Shown: positions 20,106 to 31,291 of the stretch, one piece after another | Numbering within the stretch: the stretch's first letter is position 1 | Layout of the letters: every line of letters starts with the position of its first letter | Origin: Dryocosmus kuriphilus | Taxonomy: Eukaryota; Arthropoda; Insecta; Hymenoptera; Cynipidae | Reading direction: 5' to 3' | Length of the DNA: 64,000 nucleotides | Assembly: GCA_038277395.1 (NCBI GenBank) | Contig: CM076196.1 | Coordinates: forward strand, 134,614,730 to 134,678,729 | Notes under the pieces: model-generated | The model's input: only the letters and a program-made list of their open reading frames with translations | Databases searched by the model: none | What the model was told of the DNA's origin: nothing | Made by a program: the position numbers and the translations under genes

Positions 20106-20344
20106 ATAAGTACATTAAAATTGATCAACATTTTCGACAAATTTTCCATCTTGACTTATTTATGTTCCTGATCGACACTATCAACACCCTATATATCATT
20201 TTGAAGAATTAATAAATAAATTATGGAGACACCACCAATTGACATTGAGGAAGGCGAAAGATTTTTTGCAAGATTAAGAAGTACTTATACAACAACTATT
20301 GTATAACAACTTCAGGTATGAATCAAGATTGTAACTACGCTGGC

Positions 20345-22247
20345 AATATTAAAAAATCAGAATAGATTCCTCCTAAGATGCAAATCTAGAGGATTTCTTC
20401 CTTCTCACATTATTAATTCTGAACCGAAAATAAAATTCCATAATCCGTTATGTAGAAACAGTTACAAAAAAATGTGTTTCGATTTGAAAATTAAAACATT
20501 GAAAACTGAAATCAAAGATATTAATTATAGAATTAATAGGCTTACTAAAGAATCTTTTTTAGAAAACAAACTCAAGAATTTAGCTACTGATAATTCGATT
20601 AACTTATTTTTTACTTGCCAGAAAAGAATTATTTACGTATATGAAAAACATCTCATTAAAAACTCTATATCTAAATTTGAGTGGCTTAAAAAAACGTTCT
20701 ACAACATCCAACCTAAAAAAACTCCAAATAAAAAATGGATTTTAAACTTATCTGATACAGAGATTCCTGATGATATTAGTTACTTTTTAAGCCTTGGTGA
20801 TAATTACTGTACTCATTATCAAAATAAAACTAAAATTATAGAAAATACGATAGCAAATATAGAGGACAAAATTGATCTTGTTCCTATCTCTGACAGAACA
20901 AAATTACGGTCATGTATCTCAAATAAACTATCATTATTTTTAAACAATAAATCTAAAAATAATGTTACCTCTGAAATCGATATCCTTGGTAAAAATACAA
21001 AATCTTTTCTTTTAGAACATACAGACATCATAATCACCAAGGCAGACAAAAGTAACACCACTGTCATTTTAAATAAAAATGAAGACCTTCAAAAAAGTTA
21101 TGTCTTACTGAATGATTCACAAACATACTTAAAACTTCATAAAGATCCAACTAGCACTATCCAAAAAAATCTCAACTTATCAATCAGCAAACTTCTATCA
21201 AATAAATACATAAATACTGACATGGCTAAATATCTTAAGAGCTATAACTCTATTGCTCCAAAATTCTATGGCTTACCAAAAACACACAAACCTGAAGTAC
21301 CTCTACGTCCAGTAATCTTCTTTTCCAATTCTCCACTCTTACGGTTATCCAAATTTCTAAGCTCACCCTTAAAACAAATTGTTCGAAAAAACTAATTGCC
21401 ATGTTATAAATAGTTTTGACCTAATTAATAAAATAAAAAATATCTATATTCCTAGTAACTACAGACTTGTTTCTCTTGATGTTAAATCACTTTTCACAAA
21501 TATCCCTAAAGACCTTGTTCTAAAAAACATAAAACTTAAATGGTGCAAAATCAGATCGTTTACAGACATAACAGTAAAAACTTTCTTAGAATTAATTGAA
21601 TTCTGTATTAATAACTCCTATTGTAGTTTTCAAAATGAATTTTTTAAACAAATTTTTGGTACCCCTATGGGGTCACCTTTATCTAGCGTTATCTCAGACT
21701 TGGTAATGGAGGAACTTGAACAAAATGTTTTTAAAAAACTTGATTATGATTGTCTCTTCTTTTCCGATATGTTGATGACATCCTTACTTGTGTTCCTGAA
21801 AACAAAATTAACGACTTACTTAACTCTTTCAATGCCTATCATCCGAAATTAAAATTGACTATCGAAATAGAAATTGACCAAAAAATTAACTTTTTAGACA
21901 CTACAATCATCCGTGAAAATTACTCCCTAGTAACAAACTGGTTCCAAAAACCTACTAACTCTGGCAGATACGTTAACTTCCATTCTAACATTGCTATAAA
22001 AGACAAAATCTCTGTAATATATAATTTAGTTGATAGGGCTATAAAGTTATCTGACCCAAAATTTTTTAATGCTAACTTATCCATTGTTTCAAACATTTTA
22101 AAAAGTAATAATTTTCTTGAAACCTTCTATGAGAAATACATTAACAAGAGATTTAAAAAAGTTATAAACAATACCTCTTATAACACTAATGCTTCCACAT
22201 CCTTTGATGAATGCAATAGTATGTTCTTCCTTATTCAAAAGAATTAG
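20345..22247 (+). pseudogene. Penelope reverse transcriptase (longer copy)
   Basis: The frame is open from about 20345 (FLLRCKSRGFLPSHIIN) to 21395. The N-terminal region reads SISKFEWLKKTFYNIQ, then KADKSNTTVILNK and AKYLKSYNSIAPKFYGLPKT. After HKPEVPLRPVI the frame changes near 21385. It then reads LVSLDVKSLFTNIPKDLVL (catalytic Asp) and FGTPMGSPLSSVISDL. A second shift occurs at 21767 just before RYVDDILTCV. The palm motifs are all recognisable, but at least two frame breaks make this copy inactive as it stands. Confidence 0.9.
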
Positions 22248-22254
22248 AAAATTT

Positions 22255-22701
22255 ATATCACAACGTTTTCAAGGAATACAACATTAGGGTTGTATTTGCG
22301 TATCACAAAGATTCGTTCAGATGTTTCACGAAGAACAAGGACATAACTCCTTTTGATATGAGAACTCATGTTATCTATTCTATCCCTTGTCAGTGTGGCT
22401 CTGTGTATGTTGGCCAAACTCAAAGGTACTTAAAAACCAGAATTAAGGAACACATCAATGATTGTAAAAAAAAAAAAAAAAAAAGATTCTCGTAGCACAG
22501 CCTTAGTAACACACGCACATGAAGAAGACCATATTTTTGATTTTAAAAATACAAAAATACTCAGTTATGAACAAAATTACAAAAAAAAGGAATTTTAAGG
22601 AGATGTTCCTCATTGTTAAAAACAAAAACTCAGTAAATAAAAGATCTGATGTTGAATATTTTAATAAAATTTACCATAGTTTAATATTATCTACACATTA
22701 A
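22255..22701 (+). pseudogene. Penelope GIY-YIG endonuclease (downstream copy)
   Basis: Follows the RT after one frame change: ENLYHNVFKEYNIRVVFAYH, then HVIYSIPCQCGSVYVGQT and TRIKEHINDC. The A-run at about 22467-22484 breaks the frame. The rest (HAHEEDHIFDFKN) continues in another frame toward a stop near 22701. Confidence 0.82.
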
Positions 22702-23411
22702 TGAAATTCTGTAACTACAATTATAAGTTAGCCATGATATTATCTTTTATTCATAATTTTTTCAATAACTGTTATGTTGTTACAATATTACTTTTTCGTC
22801 GAACAATTTGAAACTCTGTCTCAACGCCGCCATCTTATGTCTCTTCTAAATAGATAGCATATACATTCAGTGCCATAGTACTCTTCTTCCTTTTAAATAT
22901 ACACATACCTAGTCTTTTATACTTAACATGAACTTCATTGATGTTATTTTATGCTCCAACTTTATAAAAAATGTTTATTACGTTTTTTATAAAATAAATG
23001 CAATATAATTTTAAGTCATTATAATTTTCTCCTTTATCTAATTTAAATCTAACACACCGAAGCCATATTATGCCTTTTGTAAATAGGTAGTATATATTGA
23101 ACAATGTACTCTTCGTTCCTTCCAAATAGGCGCGTGCCTAACATCTTGCACTTTATATCTGTCCGTCCCTAATTACTTTAAAAAATGGAAAAAATGCCTA
23201 TCCGTCTAAAAAACTACATCTTCTTTCGAGACAAGGGCTATAAACACTTGAAACATTATATATTTTTCTAAATTTACATCTTAACTCCTTCATACACACT
23301 TTCTTCGAATCTTCTGGTAAGTTAGGTTATGTGTATCTATCTTTTATGTATATCTCACTGCTTCTATCTTTTGTAACCCTTTTATAATCTTTCCTCTAGC
23401 CAATTGATGTG

Positions 23412-23475
23412 ACTTCGTAAAATATTTCACCTGAGGAGGACCCTCTTCGAGGAGCGAAAGCTCGTGCTTTATGTA
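23412..23475 (+). ncRNA. Hammerhead-ribozyme-like motif, downstream copy
   Basis: Same core as at 20040-20105 (CTGAGGA at 23431-23437 and GAAA near 23455). The stem II strand is ACCCTC instead of CCCCTC, which weakens one pair. Confidence 0.4.
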
Positions 23476-23605
23476 ATATAAGTACATTAAAATTGATCAA
23501 CATTTTCGACAAATTTTCCATCTTGACTTATTTATGTTCCTGATCAACACTATCAACACCCTATAACTCATTAGATGTATTTGAGAGTGTGCCTTAAATA
23601 TCGTT

Positions 23606-23880
23606 TTGGGAAATGTTCCTCTTAAAGATCACCAGAAACTAAAATTGAAGAAGCACAGAAAGACTCTACGAAAGCTAGTTGAAACTCGTGGAAATTGGAA
23701 AAGCGAGAAAAAATTTATTGTTCAAGAAGGTGGATTTCTACCTCTCCTACTTGGACCAACTATTGGTGACTTACTTTCGAATTTGTTTCAAACTTCATTG
23801 TAAAAGTTCCGATAATACGGAGTACGCAAGAAAAATGGTGCTGCTTCCCAGCGAACACCTGGACAAAATCATTTAACAAA
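23606..23880 (+). pseudogene. Small basic Polinton protein with GGFLPLLLG motif
   Basis: Reads NVPLKDHQKLKLKKHRKTLR, then FIVQEGGFLPLLLGPTIGDL. A basic head followed by GGFLP and a hydrophobic tail is typical of a small protein (compared to adenovirus pX/core peptides) in Polinton and adintovirus genomes. The frame shifts near 23800 and continues with SSDNTEYARKMVLLPSEHLD. The role as a virion core or membrane-active peptide is inferred from family context. Confidence 0.6.
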
Positions 23881-24540
23881 TGCAAGCGACAAGCTATACA
23901 TCTTTACATAGCAATAACAGGGCACCGATTACACCATCAATACCTGGTGCAACCACACAGACACCAGGGAGTAATCTAAGTAGGTTGGATTCTGAAATGA
24001 GTCAAATCTTATTTTCGCCTTTTCCGTACGATGAACGTTAAAGGTGGCGTGATTACAGTCAGGTGTATCCTATTACTCAACCATATAAGGAAACCTAACT
24101 TTGCCGACAGAATAGAATGGGATAAATGTGGTTCAGTGATCATAGACGGAAAACGTGTTTAACACTTAAACATTGTAGACCTCGTTAACGATGCATTAAG
24201 GTATAGAAAAAGTGTCAACCCTCCTGGCAGAATTCACTTTGCCCGTATCCTTCAAAAGTTAGACACTCCCCGGAAACACGTGAAAAATCTAGAATATTGG
24301 AATCATACTAAGCAGGTACAGCGAGATATCAGCAGTAGAATACTTTTGAAGTAAGAAACTTTTTAAAAAAATGATGAAACTACTGAAGATGAAGCAAGGA
24401 CAGATAGAAGCCTAGGTATTTCTAATAAATCAACTCGTCAGAGTCGCAGTAGAATTAGAAGGACTACCCGTCAAGGGAAAATACAATATGTTTCAGGAAT
24501 GATAACAAAGTGGCAGTCATTTATTCTAAAATGAAACCGC
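23881..24540 (+). pseudogene. Degraded structural-type Polinton ORF
   Basis: Frame-jumping remnants include SIPGATTQTPGSNLSRLDSE, ILFSPFPYDER, RIEWDKCGSVIIDGKRV and SVNPPGRIHFARILQKLDTP. It follows the small basic protein and precedes the pVI-like gene, as in related Polintons. The basic C-terminus (TRQSRSRIRRTTRQGK) fits a nucleic-acid-binding structural protein. No enzyme motif is visible. Confidence 0.45.
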
Positions 24541-24553
24541 TAGAAGAAATATA

Positions 24554-25804
24554 CGAGGTGTGATCAAAAAGTAAAGTGACTTTTTATTTTTATAAAAAAA
24601 TATTTATTTATTCATCAATATTGATGTTGTCCCCTTCAAAGTAATCCCCTTCGGATATAATACATTTGTGCCAGCGCTTTTTCCAATCCTCAAAGCATTT
24701 CTGATAAGCACTTTTTGGTATAGCCTTAAGCTCTTCCAGCGATGCGGTCTTTATCTCCTAAATCGTCGCAAAGCGCCGTCCTTTCATGGATCTCTTCAGT
24801 TTTGGAAACAGGAAAAAGTCGCAGGGAGCCAAATCTGGTGAATACGGTGGCTGAGGCATGATTATGGTGTTGTTATTGGCCAAAAAATTGCGAACAAGCA
24901 ATGGCATGTGAACTGGCTCATTATCGTGGTGCAATAATCATGACTGGTTTTTCCACAATTTCGGACGTCTTTTTCGTATTGCTTCACGTAAACGGCGCAT
25001 AACTTCAAGGTAAAACGGTAAGCAAAACCTTGACATTTGATCGAACTTGGCGTGCTTTTTTTGGTCTTGGTGATCCAGAATGCTTCCACTGGGATGATTG
25101 AGCTTTAGTTTTGACGTCATAAACATATACCCATGTTTCATCACCTGTTATGATCCTTCTGAGCAAGTCTGGGTCGCCGTTGACGTCATTCAACAGCTCC
25201 TGAGCGATGCTCACGCGACGGTTCTTTTGGTCAAAATTTAGCAATTTCGGAACAAACTTCGCTGACACACGTCTCATGCCCAAAATATCCACTAACATTG
25301 CTTGTCACGAGCCAAACGAGATGCCGACATCATCAGCAACTTCTCTAATGGTAATTCGACGATTCGCCAACACTATTTTCTTCACTTATTCAACGTTTTC
25401 ATCAGTTGTTGACATGCTGGGACGTCCAGGGCCAGCTTCGTCATTAAGATCTTCTCGGCCTTCCCGAAAGAGCTTGTACCATTTATAAACATTTTTTTTA
25501 CTCACAGTACACTCACCGTATGCCACTGTCAACATTTCAAGTGTTTTGGAACACTTAATTCCATTTTTTACACAAAATTGGATGCAAATTCTTTGATCCA
25601 TTTTTTTCGACAGCAGAAAATCGCCGAGCACGCAAAACACTTCTAACCTTTATGCCTCTCACAAACAAAAAAAAATGCTATATAGCTGAAACTGTGCACA
25701 AATGTTTGGGACGAGTGTACCAACATAAGAAAAAAAGAAAACGAATATTGACTGTACGCATCCCGCAAATTCAAAAAGTCACCTTACTTTTTAATCACAC
25801 CTCG
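24554..25804 (-). mobile_element. Mariner element, full length (1,251 bp), inserted in Polinton A
   Basis: The inverted ends begin CGAGGTGTGATCAAAAAGTA (left) and CGAGGTGTGATTAAAAAGTA (right, reverse complement). TA is duplicated at 24552-24553 and 25805-25806. The transposase lies on minus and is broken. The same family recurs truncated at 40828. Confidence 0.95.
24594..25601 (-). pseudogene. Mariner transposase (broken)
   Basis: Starts MDQRICIQFCVKNGIKCSKT with the HTH region (YKWYKLFREGRED, GRPS) and has a stop near 25386. It continues ILGMRRVSAKFVPKLLN and IITGDETWVYVYD (first Asp). A small deletion then removes part of the core present in the 40.8-kb copy (around VLLTVLP). The rest reads LLHHDNEPVHMPLLV, where the second catalytic position is preserved as HHDN, and PPYSPDLAPCDFFLF (third Asp). 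It ends FEGDNINIDE. Several stops make it inactive. Confidence 0.92.
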
Positions 25805-26354
25805 TATTACAATCCAAGTCAATACGCGGAATATTACATCTCACAAGCTGGTGGTGGTCCGAGTGGTGGAACTCCACAGATTTATATTGGTGCATCATAC
25901 CAAAAAGGACATGGTACTGGAAGCTTCCTCGGAGGCTTTTTTCGACGTGTTCTCTCTTTCTTGAGTAGAGGAGCTCGAGTCGTCGGCAAAGAGGCTCTGA
26001 TGGAGGGTATGAATGTATGGATGATTTGGATGATTTGGAACCGTTTTTCACAATCTGGTCAGAGTTTAAAACGACATGCACTTGACAAAGTGGAACACAT
26101 TATGAATGGCTCTGGTTATAAGAACACTAGAAAAAAAGTGAGTGGTTCAGTTGATTTCTAATCGTAGTGCACTTAACGTCGCGAGTCGAAAGCCTATTAA
26201 AAAGAGAAAAAAGAAAACGGTCAAGAAAGTAAAGAAACATGTTGCGGTGGAAAGAAAGAGAGCTACAAAGAATAAAAGAAAAACAAAAGTCACAAATAAA
26301 CGTGTAAAGCGTAAAAATCAGAAACACTCTATTAGTGATATATTTGGAAAATAA
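25805..26354 (+). pseudogene. Polinton minor capsid (adenovirus pVI-like) protein, interrupted
   Basis: Downstream of the mariner the frame reads YYISQAGGGPSGGTPQIYIG and SYQKGHGTGSFLGGFFRRVL, then an amphipathic segment (SFLSRGARVVGKEALMEG). The Gly-rich head and FLGGFFRR are characteristic of Polinton pVI-like proteins. The frame shifts near 26140, after which a lysine/arginine-rich tail (PIKKRKKKTVKKVKK) runs to a stop at 26354. The mariner sits in its 5' part. In relatives it is thought to act inside the capsid during entry and maturation. Here it is broken. Confidence 0.75.
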
Positions 26355-26380
26355 ATAGTACGTAAAATCCATATTTTTTC

Positions 26381-27628
26381 AAAAATGTCATTTTTACATT
26401 TTCATTCTTGTGAGTGTTTAAAATCTGAATTAGATTTATTCTCGATACCACCCACACGAACATCGATAGAAAGCTCTCAATAGGCACACTATAAACCTCT
26501 TTCATCTTTCACCGATGACTTACCCATAGAATTTGGCATCCCTGGTCACGGTGATGAATATATTGATCTAGCACATACAATGCTGAGTCTTCGGGTGAAA
26601 TTAATAGCACCACCCAGGACCCCTGAAAACACCACAAATCTGGACAAAGTAGGTCCTGTAAACAATCTGTTGCATTCCTTATTCAATCAGGTAGATGTAT
26701 ATTTCAATCAAAAAGTAATATCACCTCCATGTAATTCTTATGCTTATCGAGCATATATTGAAACTCTACTAAACTATGGCCCTGCTGCTAAAAAGAGTCA
26801 CCTGACATCCTCTCTTTGGTATTATGACACGCCTGGAAAAATGGATCATTTTGATACCAACACAAAATTAAAATCTCGCTAAAAGTACTTAAATGTTGAT
26901 AAATCTATTGATCTTATTGGACAACTACACTGCGATGTTTTTAACCAAGACAAATTTTTGATCAATTGTGTGGAATGGAGACTTCGTCTAGTACGCTCAA
27001 AGGATTTATTCTGCCTCATGGATGCCACCAATAGCTGTCGTATAAATATTGAGGAGGCCTCATTAATTGTACGTCGAGCAAAAATTAGTCCCGGCATTTT
27101 ACTTGCTCATGCAAAAGCTTTATTCATGCTGAAACACTCGATAATGTTATCCTCGGACAATTACCAAAGAGAGTAATCATTGGAATTGTTGGCAATGTTG
27201 CATTCAATGGAAGTGGAAACAGAAATCCTTCAATTTTAAAAATTATAAAATTAATCATCTTTCATTTTATGTTGATCGTACCCAAATATCAGCCAAACCA
27301 TTACAGCTGTCCTTTGGCAAAAAGCAATTGTATATTGAAACTTATCAAACATTATTTAGTGGAAGTGGTATTCATTTTCTAAACGAAGGCAATAACATTG
27401 ACAGAGAAAGTTATCCGACAGGAAATTTATTTTGCCTTTGATCTTACACCCGACCTCTCAGCTAACTGCTTTTCTCACTGGAATCTCGTAGAATACGGTA
27501 GTCTCAGAATTGAGGTAAGATTTGAGGATGCACTAACGAGTACTGTTAATTGTCTCGTATATGCCGAATATGAGAATGTTTTGAAAATAGACTCGTCCAG
27601 ACAAATTGTTGCCGATTTTAATGCTTGA
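26381..27628 (+). pseudogene. Polinton major capsid protein (double jelly-roll type), broken
   Basis: Starts MSFLHFHSCECLKSELDLFS. A stop follows within 40 codons, then EFGIPGHGDEYIDLAHTML, VGPVNNLLHSLFNQVDVYFN and ETLLNYGPAAKKSHLTSSLW. After another stop come NCVEWRLRLVRSKDLFCLMD and RINIEEASLIVRRAKISPGI. After a frame change near 27170, NFKNYKINHLSFYVDRTQIS runs through to SLRIEVRFEDALTSTVNCLV. This matches the arthropod Polinton capsid family often annotated F54H12.2-like. At least four lesions. Confidence 0.82.
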
Positions 27629-27753
27629 GTGGGAAGTAAACTAATTATACGGATGTTTTGTGTATTTGGAAGACAGTAGTCTTCACACTTCCTTTGTGAA
27701 AAGGTGTTTTTTCCTACATTTTAAAAAGACATACATATTGTTTTGAAATTATT

Positions 27754-28359
27754 ATGGTTGACTACGTGATTGATATACAAGGCTTTCGGGATGATTCAGA
27801 CCGCTTCATTCCTAAAGAAGTAGCTGTGATTTCCCTTGGTCGTTAATGTATTGCTCATTGGAGTATTTCTCCGCTCTTTTCATTTACTGATCTCACATCT
27901 CAAAGTTAACAACAAAATAACTGGCTTAGTTGCCATCATCATAGCATTGAATGGTTTGAAGGAGATGTTCCGATGAATTTCCCTCACGCCAATCTTCGTG
28001 ACATTGCCCGAAACGCCAGGCTAATGTACACATGTGGACATGAGAAAGCCGTTTTGCTACAAAAAATAACAAGCAGGCAAGTGAAAAATTTGGAGGATCT
28101 AAAATGTCCATCGTTCAATAAATTATCATTCATAGACGAGTTTTGCTTCCATCATGGTATAAAGAAGGAAACAAAATTTATATGTACTCTTAATAATGCA
28201 CTCAGACTAAAAAATTGGATTGAGAAGCAACAAGAAGATAATCTACTCACATTAACCTTCAATGAAATACAGGGGTATAGCATTTGTTCAGTCAGATCAA
28301 CTATGACCTGTGCACAGCCATACCAGACAATTCTGAAGATTCGGATAGCGATACGGTAG
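27754..28359 (+). pseudogene. Conserved Polinton ORF of unknown function
   Basis: Reads MVDYVIDIQGFRDDSDRFIP with KEVAVISL, then frame changes and a stop, then NLRDIARNARLMYTCGHEKA and ITSRQVKNLEDLKCPSFNKL. A protein of this type sits between capsid and protease genes in related arthropod Polintons. I see no catalytic motif that I can assign. Confidence 0.55.
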
Positions 28360-28439
28360 ACTTGCCTAAAAAAAATGAATAACACCCCCATCATCTAAAA
28401 AGTATGAACAGCCTGCAAATTCTACAAGTACTTCGTCTT

Positions 28440-28975
28440 CCATAAGCTCGGACAGTCGGTGTATTCCCTGTAGATCAGATTCCTAAACATTGGACGAGAC
28501 CAGCTGCAATTGTCGCTAATTTTGATGAACAATTTAAACCTGGAAGTCATTGGGTCACCCTATACGTTGGAGGTGATGGAAGGGGAACCTATTTTGACAG
28601 CTACGGTTTACCGCCTCTTATACCTAAACATCTCCTTCATTTACGGGGAAATTGTACCCACTACAGGTGGAACACAAACAGACTGCAAAGTGCGACTTGA
28701 CATGTTTGCGGGCAATATTGCATTATGTTCCTTTATTGTATGTGTAATGGTTATTCTCCGTCTGATTTTACTACTTCCTTTACGAATAATTTAGAAAAAA
28801 ATGATAGTTTAGTTAGACAGTTTTACAAAAAGTTGTTAAAACAATATAATCTTAAACATAATATTTCTCGAGTATCGAAACATCGCATACGTAGTGGCAA
28901 ATATTGTAAAGACACAAATCTTCTATCATGTACGCAAACGTCAACGTCAGAGTTAACCACTCTTTCTTTGTTCTA
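28440..28975 (+). pseudogene. Adenain-like cysteine protease of Polinton A
   Basis: One frame reads GVFPVDQIPKHWTRPAAIVA, then GSHWVTLYVGG (catalytic His) and GTYFDSYGLPP (catalytic Asp). A single TGA (near 28696) precedes CGQYCIMFLYCMCNGYSPSD with the catalytic Cys in its usual CG context. Apart from that stop the frame is open to 28975. The family processes capsid precursors in adenoviruses and Polintons. Confidence 0.8.
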
Positions 28976-29325
28976 AAAATATGTAACCTACCTTCCTCCA
29001 CAAAATATTAATTAATATATCCTAAATAAAATAAAAGGGTCTTACATTTTATTTACACACATCTCATACACCGAGACAATAAAAGAGAATTTGAACTACA
29101 TAACACAATTTGAAAAATATTTAATTTGCTAACATTTTTAATATAAAAAAACCACAATAGTAATATAATAAAATGATTTTGTAATATATTTTACTGGAGT
29201 TTGCGTAAAATTAAAAATAGTATCACATTAAAAATAGTATCATTTTTTCGGAGGGATGTCAGATTCCTCACCCTTTTAGAAATCTTCATACAGTTGTTTG
29301 ATGACTTTAATCGGGCTCAGCACCT
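28976..29325. other. AT-rich spacer, nothing recognised
   Basis: No coding potential and no repeat ends could be supported. Confidence 0.5.
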
Positions 29326-29329
29326 TTGT

Positions 29330-29466
29330 GCGGGTCTCCGCCAGACTGCCGTGTGGGAGAGATGGAAAGCGGAGGGGGAGTCTGGTCTTAGTGAGTACGG
29401 GTCTAATCCAGACAGCCGTGTGGGGAGAGATGGAAAGTGGATGGGGAGTCTGGTCTTAGTGAGTGC
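29330..29466. repeat. Two-copy GC-rich direct repeat
   Basis: A unit of about 60-65 bp with GAGTCTGGTCTTAGTGAGTA occurs twice, each after a CAGAC-GCCGTGTGGG-type start and a GAGAGATGGAAAG core. It resembles the GTTTTAGTGGGTAGGGG stretch at 33311 next to a poly-A tail, so it may be LINE 3' UTR sequence. Confidence 0.55.
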
Positions 29467-29472
29467 TTACTA

Positions 29473-30167
29473 CTAATATATCATATTACTGTGCACATCG
29501 ATGAGATAAGCCATACGAAAGTGATCCCATTTCACAATCTTCCTATCAGCCTCAAGCTTCGTCTTAGCATCCTTAAAGTCAAGTTCAATGTGTTTCGTTA
29601 AATTGTTGTTGCGATCTCCTTTCTCTAAATGTGGCGTATCAAATAAAAATATTACTTTTTCGCCGTCCACTTCGATGATCGCTTTATTTTTCTCTGTAAA
29701 AAAGAGAAACGTTTGTGGTTAAAATGAAATAAAAATTTATCATGTAAATTACAATTTTCAGACGTATAAACATACCAGGTAGAACGTTTTTTCTCGTACA
29801 ATTTTCTTCATAATGCTTTCGCAATTCCTTAATTGCTTTCACATTCGAGGTCCCTTGATCGCATATGCACACCACAAACTCTAAGCCAGTCTTTTAATAG
29901 TTTTATATTACTTATGATGCACTTTATCAGCTGCTCGTACTTGGTTTGTGAACCACAGAAGTAGTAGGACGCAGAGGCAATTTCGAATTGATGTACATCC
30001 CTCGAATCATGAAGTCTAAGACGTGGTCTGAAACTCACTTGTCCTTCGATCTCCGAAATCTTCGAATCCTATAATTTTGTCCTTTTTAGGATCGTATGTA
30101 AGTTTTAAAGATAAAAACGCCTCATCCCACATCGCGATTTGCACCTTTTCTTTTTTATCTGTCATTT
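29473..30167 (-). pseudogene. P-element/THAP9-like transposase, catalytic part
   Basis: On minus, right of the MITE, the frame reads MTDKKEKVQIAMWDEAFLSL and KKDKIIGFEDFG, the start of the P-element RNase H-like core. Stops and frame changes follow. VCICDQGTSNVKAIKEL comes next and runs into an 82-bp GT-AG intron (29694-29775). The next exon reads DGEKVIFLFDTPHLEKGDRN. The CDQG and FDTPHL motifs are diagnostic of the P-element/THAP9 family. The C-terminal third is missing. Confidence 0.75.
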
Positions 30168-30653
30168 CCCTAGCGGACCACGTGAACGCAATGGTTACGC
30201 TACAGCGTAATCCTAAGCTAATCCTACAGTATTCTTAAAGTAAACTCGCAAATATAATTAATAAATGCAACAAAATAAGTATTTCAAATAGTTTAATTGT
30301 AATTCTACGTTAAAATTGACGATGTAAATGCAAAAATTTGATTTTTCAGCGGTAGAAGTCAAAAAACGTTTTGAAGCATGCGTCTGAGATGCGGCAGCCG
30401 GGCACGCAATATTGCATGGCGGGCTGCCATATTCCAAGCGCATGCTTAAAACTATTTTTAACTTCTACTGCTGAAAAATCCAATTTTTGCATTTACATCA
30501 TCATTTTCTAACGTCAATTTTAACATAGAATTATAATTACAACAATTTAAATACTTCTTTTGTTGTTTTTAGTAATTATATTTCGAGATTACTTTAAGGT
30601 TACTTTAGGGTTACGCTGCAGCGTAACCATGACGTTCAGGTGGTCCGCTAGGG
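30168..30653. mobile_element. Palindromic MITE (486 bp) inside the P-like transposase
   Basis: The left end CCCTAGCGGACCACGTGAAC and the right end (reverse complement CCCTAGCGGACCACCTGAAC) form long inverted repeats. Pairing continues through GGTTACGCTACAGCGTAA and an inner arm (GACTTCTACCGCTGAAAAAT against TTAACTTCTACTGCTGAAAA), so almost the whole element folds back. TTT flanks both sides, compatible with a 2-3 bp duplication. It is non-coding. Confidence 0.88.
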
Positions 30654-30920
30654 TTTTCCGACACACGTTTTCAGAAGGTTTTTAATGTTTGAAATAATCC
30701 CCGTATCTAGTTCAATTTTAGACAGATTTCGCTTAATTGTTGCTACCGAGGCATTGTTAATAACGTAGACATGAATATGTATGCCGTCGGCGAATCTTTG
30801 TACAAGGACAGCCAAAGGATTGGTTTCGTTTTCAGTAAATCTTCTTCCGTGAACCGTTTTATGAACGTTGCGCAATTGCATTTCAATCACTGATCGTTGC
30901 GAATCTGATAGCTTTTCCAT
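30654..30920 (-). pseudogene. P-element/THAP9-like transposase, middle segment
   Basis: MEKLSDSQRSVIEMQLRNVH and GRRFTENETNPLAVLVQRFA resemble the segment preceding the P-element catalytic core, with DSQRS followed by GRR+T. The open frame reads directly toward the MITE boundary, and its continuation appears on the other side, so the MITE split one exon. Confidence 0.65.
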
Positions 30921-31291
30921 ATTTTACCAAACTTTCTTTCTTTCTGATTTATGCAACCTTCTTATACAAGCCTTTAACCTACGAAAGTAAAATTGATACA
31001 CATTTAGTAACAACAAACTCTAAAATTATTTGAGAGAATTTCGGAATAAGCGTGCATAGAAATCAAATCGCAAAAAAATCATAAACAAATAAATGTAAGT
31101 ATCTAATTTATAATACACGTATATTAAAAAATCTTTTTTCCAGTATTTCGATGTAAGTTTCTCAAAAAAATGTATTATTGAAGGTCAATATAATCCCTCA
31201 CTGATTATTGTAAATTTTAATTGTAAATAATAATAATTAGTGCAAAAGTTTAATAAAGAAATATAGTAACTCAGTTTTCAGTATATCAGAT

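Larger units (their letters stand above)
18291..20193 (+). repeat. Penelope pseudo-LTR, upstream copy
   Basis: Contains the 3' half of the RT (18291-18868), the GIY-YIG region (18876-19150) and the 3' non-coding tail with a hammerhead-like motif. It begins at GGTCACCTTTATCTAGCG, in the middle of the RT. Confidence 0.9.
18291..23565 (+). mobile_element. Penelope-like element with head-to-tail long direct repeats
   Basis: The block 18291-20193 recurs at 21668-23565 with few substitutions and small indels. The sequence between them carries the 5' part of the RT gene. A truncated copy joined head-to-tail to a longer copy is the classic Penelope arrangement, in which the direct repeats act as pseudo-LTRs. 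The ORF has an RT followed by a GIY-YIG endonuclease, the Penelope combination. Both copies share the same frameshift before the RVDD-like box and the same A-run, so those lesions predate the duplication. Confidence 0.9.
21668..23565 (+). repeat. Penelope pseudo-LTR, downstream copy
   Basis: Direct repeat of 18291-20193. Differences include HE/RE at the FLDTTII motif, one extra A in the post-GIY region, and small indels near 23128 and 23270. Confidence 0.9.
23566..28975 (+). mobile_element. Polinton/Maverick (adintovirus-like) fragment, copy A
   Basis: A collinear plus-strand set of virion-type genes: a short basic glycine-rich protein, a following structural-type ORF, a glycine-rich minor-capsid (pVI-like) protein, a major capsid protein, a conserved ORF, and an adenain-like protease. 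I see no polymerase, integrase or ATPase and no terminal repeat. The left side meets the Penelope element at 23565. Most genes carry several stops or frameshifts, so this is an old copy. Confidence 0.8.

Noticed and set aside
29330..29466. Possible tRNA-derived SINE head or tRNA gene
   Set aside because: GC-rich and short, but no A box/B box pair or cloverleaf could be drawn. Better explained as LINE 3' repeat.
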